DNA of 64,000 bases, taken from positions 1-64,000 of the forward strand of contig CAZUXY010000021.1 of the NCBI GenBank assembly GCA_964624235.1, written 5' to 3'. Of the stretch, positions 41,802 through 51,003 are shown piece by piece; positions within the stretch are counted from its first letter, which is position 1; each line of letters starts with the position of its first letter. Below the pieces are notes generated by a model. That model worked only from the letters and a program-made list of their open reading frames with translations. It was not told the origin of the DNA and ran no database searches. Both the position numbers and the translations under genes were made by a program. The DNA is from CAZUXY01 sp964624235. Its GTDB lineage: Bacteria > Spirochaetota > UBA4802 > UBA5368.

Positions 41802-43070
41802 ATGCCCGCCGACTCCGAAAAATTAAAAACCCAGGCCCTTGCGGATTTTTCCGAATTCATAAACCCCATGAAAACCCGGACCATGAAAAGCGCCGGTCTG
41901 GACATCATAGAGGACAGGCGCGACGGCGCGTCGGTATGGGACATCACCGGCCGCAAATACATCGACTGCCAGACCGGGTCGGGGATAATGAACGTCGGGC
42001 GGCACAATCGGGAGATAGTACGCGTGCTGAAAGACGCTCTTGACACCTATGACATAGGAGTGTTTCTGCTCTGCTCCCGGCAGAAAGCCGATCTGGCGAA
42101 GAAGCTCGCAGAGATAAGCCCGGGCGACCTGAAGTGTTCGATCTTCGGGACGGGCGGCGGCGAGGCCAACGACGCCGCCATCAAACTGGCCCGCGGGTTT
42201 ACCATGAAGACCGGCATCATCTACGCGGAGAAAGCCTATCACGGCCATACCGGTTTCGCCCTCTCCGCCATCGGCAGGAACGCCTACAAGGAGCCCTTCG
42301 AGCCGCTGGTGCCCGGATTCACCATGGTTCCCTTCGGCGATATCGATGCGATGCGCAAGTCTTTCACAAAAGATACTGCCGCGGTTATCCTGGAACCCAT
42401 CCAGGGGGAGGGGGGGATACACATACCGCCCGACGATTACCTTCCCGCAGTGAGAAAACTCTGCGACGAGTATGAAGCGCTTCTCATACTGGATGAGATC
42501 CAGACCGGTTTCGCCCGTACCGGGAAAATGTTCGCTTCAGAACACTGGAACGTGGTGCCCGATATAATGACGGTGGCCAAGTCCCTGGGCGGGGGGATTT
42601 ATCCCATATCAGCGACCGTTTTCAAGGAAGAACTGATGGACTTTTTTATTCCTCATCCCTTTATCCACCTTTCCACCTTCGGTGGCTCCGACCTGGGCTG
42701 TATAGTCGGCATGGCGGTGATCGACTATGTACTGAAACATGACCTTGCGGGAAACGCGGTAAGGATGGGCACGCGTTTCCGCGAAGGGTTTGCGCGTTTA
42801 CTAAAAGGTTATCCCTCACTCCTGCTGGAGGTGCGCCAGAAGGGCCTCATGATGGGGCTCCAGTACACCAACGAATCAATCGGGCCCCGGATGACCAAGA
42901 AGCTGGCCGATCGCGGCGTGATAGCCGTCTACACGGGCAACGATCCCAGCATATGCCGTCTCATGCCGCCGCTGGTCATCACGCCCGATGAAGTCGATAC
43001 GGTCCTCGGCGCGCTGGAGGATTCCATGAAGGAATTGTCGAAAGAGGGGGGTATCGGGAAAGAGGACTAG
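41802..43070 (+). CDS. Class III aminotransferase (acetylornithine/GABA/diamine group)
   Basis: A 422-residue PLP-dependent fold-type I aminotransferase. The PLP lysine is Lys260 in TVAKSLGGG, and the upstream LILDEIQTGFARTGKMFA block and GTGGGEANDAAIKLAR phosphate loop are intact. Class III enzymes act on the omega-amino group of ornithine, GABA, putrescine or taurine-type substrates. A permease and an SCP2-like protein downstream suggest the substrate is imported. Start supported by a GGAGG site. The family is clear, the substrate is not. Confidence 0.88.
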   Translation: MPADSEKLKTQALADFSEFINPMKTRTMKSAGLDIIEDRRDGASVWDITGRKYIDCQTGSGIMNVGRHNREIVRVLKDALDTYDIGVFLLCSRQKADLAKKLAEISPGDLKCSIFGTGGGEANDAAIKLARGFTMKTGIIYAEKAYHGHTGFALSAIGRNAYKEPFEPLVPGFTMVPFGDIDAMRKSFTKDTAAVILEPIQGEGGIHIPPDDYLPAVRKLCDEYEALLILDEIQTGFARTGKMFASEHWNVVPDIMTVAKSLGGGIYPISATVFKEELMDFFIPHPFIHLSTFGGSDLGCIVGMAVIDYVLKHDLAGNAVRMGTRFREGFARLLKGYPSLLLEVRQKGLMMGLQYTNESIGPRMTKKLADRGVIAVYTGNDPSICRLMPPLVITPDEVDTVLGALEDSMKELSKEGGIGKED

Positions 43071-43211
43071 CGCCTCGTATGGTATTACAAAAAGTGATAA
43101 CGAAGGGGATTTTCACGGAAGCGCAGGCACAGTCCCGTATTAATAAATCTGAAAGGGGATCGGTGACTGTTCGTAATTTTTTAACACTTCAGTTTTAAAA
43201 CCGGAGGTATC

Positions 43212-43571
43212 ATGGCGAGCAGCGGGGAAATACTTGAGGCCCTGGCGGATTACCAGGTGCAATGCAACAACAACAAACGTTTGCGGCGCATGCAGCGGGA
43301 CTGGTCGCGGTTGCTGCATTTCTCGGCCGAGGACACCGGCGACAAGTTCACCATGGACGTGGTCAACGGTGAGATCGTTACATTCGAGGCCGGCGCCCGC
43401 GGGACGCCCGACATACTCGTCACCGCGAGCAGCGAGGACCTGTGCGACATGTTCTGGGGGGATCTGAATCCGTCACAGAAATATCTTGACGGCCTCATCA
43501 AGGTAAAAGCCAGCCAGGAGGACGTGGTGCGGCTGGACGCCATTACCATGATAATCTGGCCCGATGTCTAG
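43212..43571 (+). CDS. SCP2 sterol-transfer-like small protein
   Basis: A 119-residue cytoplasmic protein with a compact alpha-beta body: FTMDVVNGEIVTFEAGARGTPDI, then ASSEDLCDMFWGDLNPSQKYLDG and KVKASQEDVVRLDAIT. These match the SCP2/YhbT-type lipid-binding fold, where a hydrophobic tunnel holds acyl or sterol ligands. It sits between the aminotransferase (141 bases) and the permease (9 bases) genes with its own GGAGG ribosome site. Its task within an amine or amino-acid group is unknown. Confidence 0.75.
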   Translation: MASSGEILEALADYQVQCNNNKRLRRMQRDWSRLLHFSAEDTGDKFTMDVVNGEIVTFEAGARGTPDILVTASSEDLCDMFWGDLNPSQKYLDGLIKVKASQEDVVRLDAITMIIWPDV

Positions 43572-43580
43572 GAGGAACAC

Positions 43581-44978
43581 GTGACCGTTCTGAAGAGGGT
43601 ACTGAAACTGAGAACCGTGGTGTCCACCTCGGCGGGCATGGCCCTCGCCACTTCCTGTTATCTCGCGGGGCTGCAGGTCGCGACGATACTGGTGGGGGAA
43701 CTTGCATGGATATCGATACTTACCGCGGGTTTTTTCTGCCTGCTTTCATCGATGTGCTTCTCGGAACTCACCTCGCTCTACCCGACGGCGGCCGGCATTA
43801 AACTGTTTATCCAGGAAGCTTTCAACGAGAAGGCGGCCATCGCCATCGGCATGTTCTATGTCATACTGGGAATATCCATGGTGGGAGCGGAGAGCTATCT
43901 GCTCTCAAGCGTGCTCTCAGGTTCGTTTACCCTCATGGGGCCGGATGCCGACCGGCTCTTCTGGCTGGTGATATTCATACTCTTCGTGGGATACATAAAC
44001 TACAGGGGGATTTTCATCACCGGTATGATCCAGGACATACTTACCTATACCATGATCGGTTTCCTTATAATCGTCTCCGTCTATACCTTCGGCGTGAAGG
44101 AAATCTCAATGGGAACGGCCCTCCAGAGCTCCAGGTTCACCATTGAAAACATATTCACCGCCGCCGGTGTTGGCGTATTTCTCTATGTGGGTTTCGAGTG
44201 GGTCACGCCTCTCGCGGAAGAGACCACCGACTATCGCCTCATAGGCAAAGGAATGCTCATAGCGATCGGGCTGCTTTCGGTGACCTATTCGCTGTTTGTC
44301 GTGGCAATGTACGCGGGGCTTACCGAGGACCAGCTGGTCAGGGGCACGCCGATCCCGCATATCGATTTCGCGGGGAACATGTTCGGAGGCGCGGGGGTTG
44401 TGCTCTTCATATTGATGAGTGTGCTGGCATCAGTCACTTCATTCAACGCGGGGCTGCTCAACACCTCCCGGTTCGCCTACGCCATGGCCAGGGATAACGT
44501 GCTTCCCCGCGTCTTCAGCCGGCTGCACCCCGACCATGCGACTCCCTGGGTTTCGATTCTGGCACTGGTGATTTTCGCCATAGCGTTGAGCCTGCTGATT
44601 CATTTCACGGGGCAGTATATGTTTATCATCGTTATGGCCGCGGCGCTGGAATGCATAATCTATGTGGTCATGGCCATCTGCGTGATGCGCCTTAGAAAAA
44701 AGTATCCCGCAAGGGAACGGGCCTTCAGGGTCCCCTTCGGACATGTGATCCCGCTGATCACCATTATTGTTTTCGGCGGGCTCGCGATAGGGTTGTATGC
44801 CGATATGAGCAGGGATTACACGGGGAAGGTGTTGTTTCCCAACTGGTGGATCGCGGTAGTCATGGCGGTATTTGCGGGCTTCACCACCTGCTATACGGTT
44901 CTCATTGTACCTTATTTGAAGAAACGGGCCGCCGAACGGTCCGGACAGCGGGTACGCCGACGGCCGGGGAAAGCATAA
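43581..44978 (+). CDS. APC-family amino acid/amine permease
   Basis: A 465-residue integral membrane protein with about twelve hydrophobic helices. The first helix has the SAGMALATSC segment, where APC carriers unwind to bind the substrate amine, and the EATSLYPTAAGIKLF-type block follows (here ELTSLYPTAAGIKLF). It is probably an amino acid or polyamine transporter driven by H+ or Na+. It follows the SCP2-like gene by 9 bases and ends convergent with the OPT transporter gene. Confidence 0.9.
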   Translation: MTVLKRVLKLRTVVSTSAGMALATSCYLAGLQVATILVGELAWISILTAGFFCLLSSMCFSELTSLYPTAAGIKLFIQEAFNEKAAIAIGMFYVILGISMVGAESYLLSSVLSGSFTLMGPDADRLFWLVIFILFVGYINYRGIFITGMIQDILTYTMIGFLIIVSVYTFGVKEISMGTALQSSRFTIENIFTAAGVGVFLYVGFEWVTPLAEETTDYRLIGKGMLIAIGLLSVTYSLFVVAMYAGLTEDQLVRGTPIPHIDFAGNMFGGAGVVLFILMSVLASVTSFNAGLLNTSRFAYAMARDNVLPRVFSRLHPDHATPWVSILALVIFAIALSLLIHFTGQYMFIIVMAAALECIIYVVMAICVMRLRKKYPARERAFRVPFGHVIPLITIIVFGGLAIGLYADMSRDYTGKVLFPNWWIAVVMAVFAGFTTCYTVLIVPYLKKRAAERSGQRVRRRPGKA

Positions 44979-45048
44979 TCTGTCCGTGGGAACAGCCGTC
45001 GGGTTAATTGCCGCGGGCCCTTGCGTCGATTGATGATCTCACTTGCCT

Positions 45049-46947
45049 TTACTCCGCCTGCTGGCCCTTCTTTGCCGTAACATAAAGCCAGCCCACTACT
45101 CCGCAGAACAGCACCGCTCCCAGCGGCGGAAATTTCCCTAATGACGGCCACCAGTTTTTGTCGGCGGTCAGGAAAACGGGAAGTGCCGTCAGTATTCCCA
45201 TAAGCGCTTCGCCGGTGATGAGACCCGATGAAAGCAGTATACCCCGTTTCCCGGCCTCTTCGATGGGCCCCCTCTGCTTCGCCGCCGCGTGAGCGATTAT
45301 TCCCCCCAGAAAAATGGCGCTGGAGAGGGTTACAGGAAGATAAAGTCCCACCGCAACCGCCAGTACCGGAGCCCGAAAGCCGGCTTTCTTCTTTTCGAGC
45401 CAGAGATCAGCAAGGATTATCACCAATCCGATAATCCCCCCGAAGGCGACGAAATCCCATGGTAATCCCCCGCGGAACACCCCCTCGGCAACCGATCGCA
45501 TGAGTGTCGCCTGAGGAGCAGGCAGGGTGTCGGAACCGATTTCATACGCGGTGTGGAGTATCTGTAGAGTGATGCCCAGGGTCATGGCGGCGGCCACCGT
45601 ACCGATTATCTGCATGATCTGCTGTTTCCACGGTGTCGCACCTATGATATGGCCGGTCTTGAGGTCTTGCATGTTGTCGCCGGCGATGGATGCCGCGCAG
45701 CAGATGACTCCGCCGATGATGATGGACACTGCCGCCCCCGCGGTACTGCCGGTCCCCAGTATCGCGAGCAGCAGGAGGGAGACGAAGAGGATGGTGGCGA
45801 TGGTTACTCCCGAGATGGGATTATTGGATGACCCGACGAGCCCCGCCATGTACCCCGCGACGGCCGAAAACAGAAACCCGAAGACGATCATTACCCCTGT
45901 AAGCAGCATCGCCGTATCGACGCTTTGGAGGGTGTCGCGGTATACCATGAATAGCGGAATCATGGAAAGAACCACCCCCGCCGCGATCCAGGGGAAGGGT
46001 ATATCGGTTTCAGTACGCAGAGGGGCGGCCACTCTGCGGTCCCTGAATGCCGCGATACCAGACCTGATCCCCCGCGCCAGGGGTCCGGTCAGACCCGCGA
46101 TGGACCAGAGCCCTCCTACCACCATTGCCCCTACACCCAGGTAGCGGACCTTCTGGCTCCAGATACTTTTCGCTGCCGCAAAATCAATACCGGCCGCACC
46201 CTGAAGCCAGGAATACAGGGGAATGGCGATGAGCCAGGAAATCGCGCCCCCGATGAAAATGAGAGAGGCGATATTTCGGCCGATGATGTAACCCACGGCC
46301 ACCAGCGCCGGTGATAAATCTATACCTAAACCGAAAAGAACCCTGCGTTCTCTACACGGCGACAGGGCCCCTTCAAGGGAGGAGTTCCACACACCGAAGG
46401 CCTGCTGCCCCAGCTTCATCAGGCCCGCAAGCGCCGCCGATAACGCGAGTATACCTATGCCGCTTTCCCCTGTCCCGGCTCCGGCACGGGCACGCTCTCC
46501 CGCCTGGAGTACTTCGGCCGTGGCGATCCCCTCCGGGAAGGTGAGATTCCCCTCGACGATGAGGGCCCGGCGCAGGGGGATGGTGAAAAGCACTCCGATG
46601 ATACCGCCTGTGGCGGCGATTCGCGCGGTCTCGAGATAATCAAAGCTGTGCCAGTAGCCCATGAGCACCAGCGCGGGAATGGTAAAAATCACGCCGGCCG
46701 CGAGGGCCTCTCCCGCGGATGCGGCAGTTTGAACAAGGTTGTTTTCAAATATAGTGGAGTTTTTAAAAAAACTGAGAATCCCCATGGAGATTACGGCGGC
46801 GGGGATAGAGGCGCTCACGGTGAGCCCCGCGAAAAGGCCCAGGTAGGCATTGGCGCCGGCCAGTACGATCGACAGGATGATCCCGAGCAGAACCGACCGG
46901 ACGCTGATTTCCAGCGGTGTAGCCTGTTTCACGGTGGATACTCCCAT
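45049..46947 (-). CDS. OPT-family oligopeptide/metal-complex transporter
   Basis: A 632-residue transporter with about 14-16 transmembrane helices, full length. It matches the oligopeptide transporter (OPT) family: TPLEISVRSVLLGIILSIVLAGANAYLGL at the start, the ENNLVQTAASAGEALAAG segment, NNPISGVTIATILFVSLLLL and CCAASIAGDNMQDLKTG. Relatives import small peptides or metal-siderophore complexes. It has no partner gene on its strand and meets the APC permease gene tail to tail. Confidence 0.92.
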   Translation of the reverse strand: MGVSTVKQATPLEISVRSVLLGIILSIVLAGANAYLGLFAGLTVSASIPAAVISMGILSFFKNSTIFENNLVQTAASAGEALAAGVIFTIPALVLMGYWHSFDYLETARIAATGGIIGVLFTIPLRRALIVEGNLTFPEGIATAEVLQAGERARAGAGTGESGIGILALSAALAGLMKLGQQAFGVWNSSLEGALSPCRERRVLFGLGIDLSPALVAVGYIIGRNIASLIFIGGAISWLIAIPLYSWLQGAAGIDFAAAKSIWSQKVRYLGVGAMVVGGLWSIAGLTGPLARGIRSGIAAFRDRRVAAPLRTETDIPFPWIAAGVVLSMIPLFMVYRDTLQSVDTAMLLTGVMIVFGFLFSAVAGYMAGLVGSSNNPISGVTIATILFVSLLLLAILGTGSTAGAAVSIIIGGVICCAASIAGDNMQDLKTGHIIGATPWKQQIMQIIGTVAAAMTLGITLQILHTAYEIGSDTLPAPQATLMRSVAEGVFRGGLPWDFVAFGGIIGLVIILADLWLEKKKAGFRAPVLAVAVGLYLPVTLSSAIFLGGIIAHAAAKQRGPIEEAGKRGILLSSGLITGEALMGILTALPVFLTADKNWWPSLGKFPPLGAVLFCGVVGWLYVTAKKGQQAE

Positions 46948-47232
46948 TGCGGAATTTTACGCAAAGGCTAACGGGACGTCGGCATGCTGTCAAGAAATAG
47001 TGTAACCGTAAAGGTGTCAATTCAGCCGGAAATAAAGAAGTATGAGAATAATTAATTGCATTACGATACGATTAAGGGATAATGTGCCGGTATTTTATTC
47101 ATGAACGACCGTGATATGCTGCGGGAAGGCGCAGCCGTATGAATTCTAAAAAATGATTTTTAAAAGACATCGTTATCCCGCGGTATTTCATGAAAGAGCA
47201 GAAAAACGGCATTCGGTTTTCAGGAAATTCAT

Positions 47233-48327
47233 ATGAAAGGGGAACGCAGAAAAAGCAGAATGGTCAGGGCTGGCACCCTCGAAATAGGGGGAGACGCCCC
47301 GGTGTCGGTCCAGTCCATGACCAGTGTGCCCATCGAGGATGTGGAGGGAACCATACGGCAGATCCGGAGACTTGAAGAAGCCGGCGCGCAGCTGGTACGG
47401 CTGGCGCTGCGCAATGAAGAGGCCCTGGAATACCTGAAGAAAATCCGCTGCGAGGTTGACATGCCCCTGTCGGCCGACGTTCATTTCAACCACAGAATAG
47501 CCCTGGGGGCGATTGGTGCCGGCATCGACAAGATCCGCATCAACCCGGGGAACATCGGGAGCGGCGAAAGGGTAAGGGAAATCGTCAGGGCCGCCCGCGA
47601 AAGGGGAGTCCCCATCCGCATCGGCGTCAACGGCGGATCCCTGGACCGCAGGCGATACCGTGAGGTGACGCCTGAAAACCTGGTTTCGTCGGCCATGGAC
47701 CATGTCCGTGTTTTGGAAGACCAGGATTATCGCGATATCGTCGTCTCGATAAAGTCCTCGGATATCGACCAGACCATAGCGGCGAACAGGATTTTTTCCG
47801 AAGGCGCGCCGTATCCCCTGCATATTGGCCTTACCGAGGCGGGGTACGGTATCTCCTGCGTGGTGCAGAGTTCCATCGCCATCGGTACGCTGCTCATGGA
47901 AGGTATCGGGGATACGGTAAGGGTTTCGATGACCGGCGACCCCGTGGAAGAGGTCAGGGTGGCGGTGAAAATCCTCGAATCCGCCGGTCACCGAAAACCA
48001 CTGATACGGCTGATCGCGTGTCCCACCTGCGGGCGTACCGATCCCTCACTGGACCTGCCCGAACTGGCGGCGCGTGTGGAACGCGAGATCACGGGCGAAT
48101 TCGGCGAGGCGCTTAAAAACAGGGGGCGGGGCCTTACGGTGGCGGTTATGGGATGCGAGGTGAACGGTCCGGGCGAGGCTTCCCACGCGGATGCGGGGAT
48201 CGCCGGCGGCCGGGGGGGGAAAATGCTGCTGTTCAGCCGCGGGCGGAAGCTCAAGACCATAAGGGTGGAAGATGCGCTCCCCGCGCTGAAAGACGAAATC
48301 GGCCGCATGCTTTCAGAGGAGGAATGA
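47233..48327 (+). CDS. ispG: 4-hydroxy-3-methylbut-2-enyl diphosphate synthase
   Basis: A 364-residue GcpE/IspG, the sixth MEP-pathway enzyme, which reductively opens MEcPP using a [4Fe-4S] cluster. The three cluster cysteines are in CPTCGRT and GCEVNGPGEA. The N-terminal TIM barrel shows QSMTSVPIEDVEGT, ADVHFNHRIALGA and IRINPGNIG. It is the short bacterial form, without the insertion of plant and chlamydial enzymes. It pairs functionally with dxr at 33.5 kb and overlaps the following GH1 frame region. Confidence 0.97.
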   Translation: MKGERRKSRMVRAGTLEIGGDAPVSVQSMTSVPIEDVEGTIRQIRRLEEAGAQLVRLALRNEEALEYLKKIRCEVDMPLSADVHFNHRIALGAIGAGIDKIRINPGNIGSGERVREIVRAARERGVPIRIGVNGGSLDRRRYREVTPENLVSSAMDHVRVLEDQDYRDIVVSIKSSDIDQTIAANRIFSEGAPYPLHIGLTEAGYGISCVVQSSIAIGTLLMEGIGDTVRVSMTGDPVEEVRVAVKILESAGHRKPLIRLIACPTCGRTDPSLDLPELAARVEREITGEFGEALKNRGRGLTVAVMGCEVNGPGEASHADAGIAGGRGGKMLLFSRGRKLKTIRVEDALPALKDEIGRMLSEEE

Positions 48328-48329
48328 CC

Positions 48330-49589
48330 ATGGGAAAGGATTACATTTTCCCCGAGGGTTTTTTGTGGGGCAGCGCCACCTCGGCATTCCAGGTGGAGGG
48401 GGATTGCCTGTGCCATGATTTTTATGACTGGGCGCTCAAGGGAAAAATCAGGGACGGTACCAGTCCCGTCGACGCCGTGCATTTTCTGAAGTACTATGAA
48501 AAAGACATCGCCCTCATGAAAAAAATGCACCATAATACGGCGCGTATAGGTGTCGAGTGGGCGCGAATAGAACCTGAAAAGGGCAAGTTTGTGGAGGAAA
48601 CACTGGAGCAGTACCGGGACCTGCTCAGGAAGATGCGTGACGCCGGCATTCTTCCCATGGTTACCCTCCATCATTTCGCGAATCCCTTATGGCTCACCGG
48701 GCAGGGAGGATGGAGCACACGGGATGCGGTGCCCCTGTACCTCAGGTTCGTGGAGAAAACCGTTCGCTTTCTGGGAGACCTGGTCCACAGCTGGATCACC
48801 ATCAATGAACCGTCGGTGTACGCGGTTTCGGCATATCTTTTCGGAGAATTCCCCCCGGGCAGAAAAAACCCGGTAAAAGCCTTCAAGGTGATGCGGATCA
48901 TGGCCGACGCCCATCGCGCCGCGTATACCTCCATACACGAAATCTACCGACAGAAACAATGGGGGGCGCCGAAAGTCGGGGTCGCGAAACACCTGCGGAC
49001 CTTCGATCCCCGCAACACAAAAAACCCGCTGGATCGTCTGGCCGCGTGGTTCATGGACCGGTATTTCAACGATTACTTTCTCGATCTGATAAACCGGGAA
49101 AAACCGACCCTCGATATCTTCGGCATCAACTATTATACGGGTGACCTGGTCAAATTCCCCATGAAACAGCTGGGACGGGAAAACCTGGCAAAAAACAAAC
49201 TGGGATGGGACATCTATCCGGAAGGGTTTTACCGCATATTGAAACGGTATTATGCCAGGTACCGGCTGCCCGTCTATATTACAGAAAACGGTACCTGCGA
49301 TGACGCCGATGAGCTGAGGCCGCGGTTTATCCTGGACCATCTCTATCAGGTTCATCGCGCGATAACCGACGGCGTGAATGTCGCCGGATATTACCACTGG
49401 TCGACCATGGACAATTTCGAACTGGTGGACGGGCTCATGGCGCGCTTCGGGCTGGTGCATGTGGACCACGACAGCCCCGAGCGCAAAAGGGTGCTTAAAA
49501 AAAGCGGAGAACTCTACGGAGAGATCGCCCGCGCCAACGGCATCACCGAAGCCGCCTTCCGCGGCTACGTACCGGACTGGCAGCCGTGA
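48330..49589 (+). CDS. Glycoside hydrolase family 1 enzyme
   Basis: A 419-residue (beta/alpha)8 glycosidase. I start at ATG 48330, 7 bases after an AGGAGG site; the ATG at 48324 is too close to that site, and the frame is open back into ispG. The acid/base glutamate is in TINEPSVY and the nucleophile glutamate in YITENGTC. Other GH1 marks are FLWGSATSAFQVEG and NYYTGDLVKF. GH1 enzymes cleave beta-glucosides, beta-galactosides or phospho-sugars; the substrate is unknown. No signal peptide, so it acts inside the cell. Tight packing between ispG and the FGE-like gene is unusual. Confidence 0.9.
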   Translation: MGKDYIFPEGFLWGSATSAFQVEGDCLCHDFYDWALKGKIRDGTSPVDAVHFLKYYEKDIALMKKMHHNTARIGVEWARIEPEKGKFVEETLEQYRDLLRKMRDAGILPMVTLHHFANPLWLTGQGGWSTRDAVPLYLRFVEKTVRFLGDLVHSWITINEPSVYAVSAYLFGEFPPGRKNPVKAFKVMRIMADAHRAAYTSIHEIYRQKQWGAPKVGVAKHLRTFDPRNTKNPLDRLAAWFMDRYFNDYFLDLINREKPTLDIFGINYYTGDLVKFPMKQLGRENLAKNKLGWDIYPEGFYRILKRYYARYRLPVYITENGTCDDADELRPRFILDHLYQVHRAITDGVNVAGYYHWSTMDNFELVDGLMARFGLVHVDHDSPERKRVLKKSGELYGEIARANGITEAAFRGYVPDWQP

Positions 49590-50401
49590 GCCGTAGAGAC
49601 AGCGAGTTTTTCTTCCTTAAGCAGGGCGGATACATGATCGGCTCAGACAGCGCCGTAATCGACCGCTACGCAAACGCCGGCCTCCCTGAAATCATAACAC
49701 GGTCTTATCTGGAAAACAACGTTCCCCGCCATGAGGTTGCGCTGGCGGAGGTCGGCATATCACGCTTTCTCGTAAGGGTCGCGGAGTTCGGTCTCTTCGC
49801 GGCTGAAACGGGTCACCTGACCGATGCCGAGAAAGAAGGATGGGGATGGACATGGCGGGAAGGGTGGCGCAAGCGGGAGGGGCTCAACTGGAGGAACCCG
49901 TTCGGGAACGAGGCCGATGCGGTCTATGCGGACAATGCGCCGGTGTTACCCGTACTGCAGGTGAGCTGGAACGACGCGTCGGCCTACTGCGTATGGCTTG
50001 CGCAGAAACGGAACGAAACGGTGCGATTGCCCTCGGAGGCCGAGTGGGAAGCGTATGCGGAGATGATGGGCGCGACGTCCCTTTCGGATGGAATTGCTAG
50101 TGCGGCTCTGCCGGCCCCATCGTATGAAACAGGGGCGTACATAGAACTTCTGCGGTCTTCGGTCGGTAAAGAGAAGGCCCATGCGACGGGTCTGGTGTGG
50201 GAATGGACGGAGGACTGGTTCGACGCATATCCCGGCGGCCCTGTAAACCGCGAATTCGGAAAAGTATACAAGGTGCTGCGCGGGGGTTCGCTGATGAGCC
50301 ACCATCTGCAGAAGTGCCGGGAATACCGTTTCAGGCGCTGTCCCACCGCCCGCAGCCCTTTTTACGGATTCAGGATAGCGATGGAAGGGGCCGCCGGGTA
50401 G
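49586..50401 (+). CDS. FGE/sulfatase-modifying-factor-like protein with altered active site
   Basis: A 271-residue protein of the formylglycine-generating-enzyme fold. The start is GTG 49586, overlapping the GH1 stop. Family blocks: VSWNDASAYCVWLAQK, RLPSEAEWEAYA, GLVWEWTEDWF and the C-terminal RGGSLM-region ending YGFRIA. In true FGE two cysteines in this last segment bind copper. Here Ser238 takes the place of the first; Cys244 is one residue off the second. It is therefore probably not an active sulfatase activator and may be one of the divergent FGE-fold enzymes. No sulfatase is encoded nearby. Confidence 0.82.
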   Translation: MSRRDSEFFFLKQGGYMIGSDSAVIDRYANAGLPEIITRSYLENNVPRHEVALAEVGISRFLVRVAEFGLFAAETGHLTDAEKEGWGWTWREGWRKREGLNWRNPFGNEADAVYADNAPVLPVLQVSWNDASAYCVWLAQKRNETVRLPSEAEWEAYAEMMGATSLSDGIASAALPAPSYETGAYIELLRSSVGKEKAHATGLVWEWTEDWFDAYPGGPVNREFGKVYKVLRGGSLMSHHLQKCREYRFRRCPTARSPFYGFRIAMEGAAG

Positions 50402-50423
50402 CAGACACGGGTTTATGGACGTA

Positions 50424-50999
50424 TTACTGATTTTCCCTGGAGTAGTCGTCCACCATGCCTGTGAAATAACGGTGTATGGTATCATCATCGGTGAGTTCCG
50501 GATGGAAGGTGCACCCCAGCAGATGGTCCTGGCGCACAAGCACGGGATTGTCATGGTGGGTGATGAGTACCCGTACGCCGCTGCCGACTTCCCTTATTAT
50601 GGGGGCGCGTATGAATACCGCTTCGAGGGCATGTCCGTTCATCCGCACCATGTCGATAAACGAATCGATCTGGTTTCCGTAGGCGTTGCGTTCCACGGCG
50701 ATGTCCATGGCGCGGAGGGTTTCCATACGGTCGTTAACCAGTTTTTGCGCCAGCATTATACACCCGGCGCAGGTCCCGAACACCGGCTTTTTGAGGGTAT
50801 AGTCCCTCACCGCGGAATAAAGACCCCCGGCATCAAGGACCTTTTTAATGGTAGTGGATTCCCCCCCGGGGATGATCAGACCGTCCGTTCGCCGCAGGTC
50901 TTTTTCGGTTTTGACCTCCAGCGCCTCGATACCCAGCCGTTTGATCTTTGAGAAATGCCGCGCAAAGTCGCCCTGTACGGCGAGAATGCCTATGAGCAT
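50424..50999 (-). CDS. pdxT: Pyridoxal 5'-phosphate synthase glutaminase subunit
   Basis: A 191-residue class I glutamine amidotransferase. I start at the Met at 50999 (MLIGILAVQGDF), which matches PdxT; the longer frame overlaps pdxS. Motifs: IPGGESTT, the nucleophile cysteine in FGTCAGC, and the His-x-Glu pair in FHPEL. It produces ammonia for PdxS, forming the 12+12 PLP synthase complex. It begins 4 bases after pdxS and meets the FGE-like gene tail to tail. Confidence 0.96.
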   Translation of the reverse strand: MLIGILAVQGDFARHFSKIKRLGIEALEVKTEKDLRRTDGLIIPGGESTTIKKVLDAGGLYSAVRDYTLKKPVFGTCAGCIMLAQKLVNDRMETLRAMDIAVERNAYGNQIDSFIDMVRMNGHALEAVFIRAPIIREVGSGVRVLITHHDNPVLVRQDHLLGCTFHPELTDDDTIHRYFTGMVDDYSRENQ

Positions 51000-51003
51000 A
51001 CCG

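Noticed and set aside
44957..45002. 8-bp inverted repeat (CCGACGGC/GCCGTCGG) between the permease and OPT genes as a terminator
   Set aside because: A 30-base loop and no T run on either strand make it a weak candidate.
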